Assembly (NCBI GenBank): GCA_964505215.1
Contig: CAZDGU010000020.1
Location: 1 to 31,123 of the forward strand
Length of the DNA stretch: 31,123 nt
Direction of reading: 5' to 3'
Origin: Gracilimonas sp964505215
GTDB taxonomy: Bacteria > Bacteroidota > Rhodothermia > Balneolales > Balneolaceae
Part shown: positions 31,102 through 31,123 of the stretch, in pieces
Layout: every line of letters starts with the position of its first letter
Numbering within the stretch: the stretch's first letter is position 1
Position numbers and translations under genes: made by a program
The notes under the pieces: model-generated
Told to the model about the DNA's origin: nothing
The model's database searches: none
Seen by the model: the letters and a program-made list of their open reading frames with translations, nothing else

Positions 31102-31123
31102 AACCCCATCAAAAATGAACCTG

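Overview
The window looks like chromosomal DNA of a Gram-negative bacterium of the Bacteroidota / Rhodothermota / Balneolota group, most likely a Balneolaceae-like organism. This rests on a protein with a C-terminal type IX secretion sorting domain, a predicted lipoprotein serpin, -7 promoter boxes of the TAnnTTTG type, frequent absence of Shine-Dalgarno sites, and moderate GC. The taxonomic call is inference; there is no rRNA or marker tree here.

Layout. (1) 1-1250: the start of a tyrosine integrase gene runs off the left edge. Beside it lies the 5' half of a tRNA-Met(CAT) gene that stops at the anticodon loop, so this is probably the edge of an integrated element reaching leftwards. (2) 1253-5255, minus strand: two tandem universal stress proteins, then pcm and a DUF368/PopT polyprenyl-phosphate transporter that is probably translationally coupled to pcm. 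(3) 5507-7023: lgt bracketed by two copies of a mosaic hairpin repeat. (4) 7102-11682: a porin, a conserved outer-membrane barrel protein with an N-terminal CxxC, an MscS channel and a YgjP-like metallopeptidase. (5) 11887-13957: Spy-like protein, ECF sigma factor, one-TM putative anti-sigma factor and one-TM Spy/CnrX-like sensor, forming an envelope or metal stress module. (6) 14011-17631: a 983-residue FG-GAP protein with a T9SS sorting domain, again bracketed by the repeats. (7) 17715-22627: rlmN, then lepA - small exported protein - lepB on the minus strand, with a decayed second lepB 3' end beside lepB. (8) 22739-28473: hisE, an AttH lipocalin-like protein with a YbbP-type ABC permease and ATPase, and divergent hisA. 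(9) 28573-31123: an isochorismatase-fold hydrolase, the third repeat-bracketed gene, and a lipoprotein serpin.

The most unusual pattern is the repeat family. Six copies (R1-R6) occur as three pairs. Each pair brackets exactly one gene (lgt, the FG-GAP gene, the isochorismatase gene), both members point against that gene, and copies within a pair resemble each other more than copies in other pairs. A second hairpin family (B) lies just beyond the 3'-side copy in all three cases. One copy (R3) is flanked by an 11-bp direct repeat that looks like a target-site duplication, which would make the family MITE-like. The second strongest signal is the tRNA-Met half next to the integrase.

Start sites were re-chosen for several genes (pcm, popT, lgt, the YgjP-like gene, the ECF sigma factor, the sensor gene, rlmN, the exported protein at 20230-20808, and hisA) for the reasons given in their entries.
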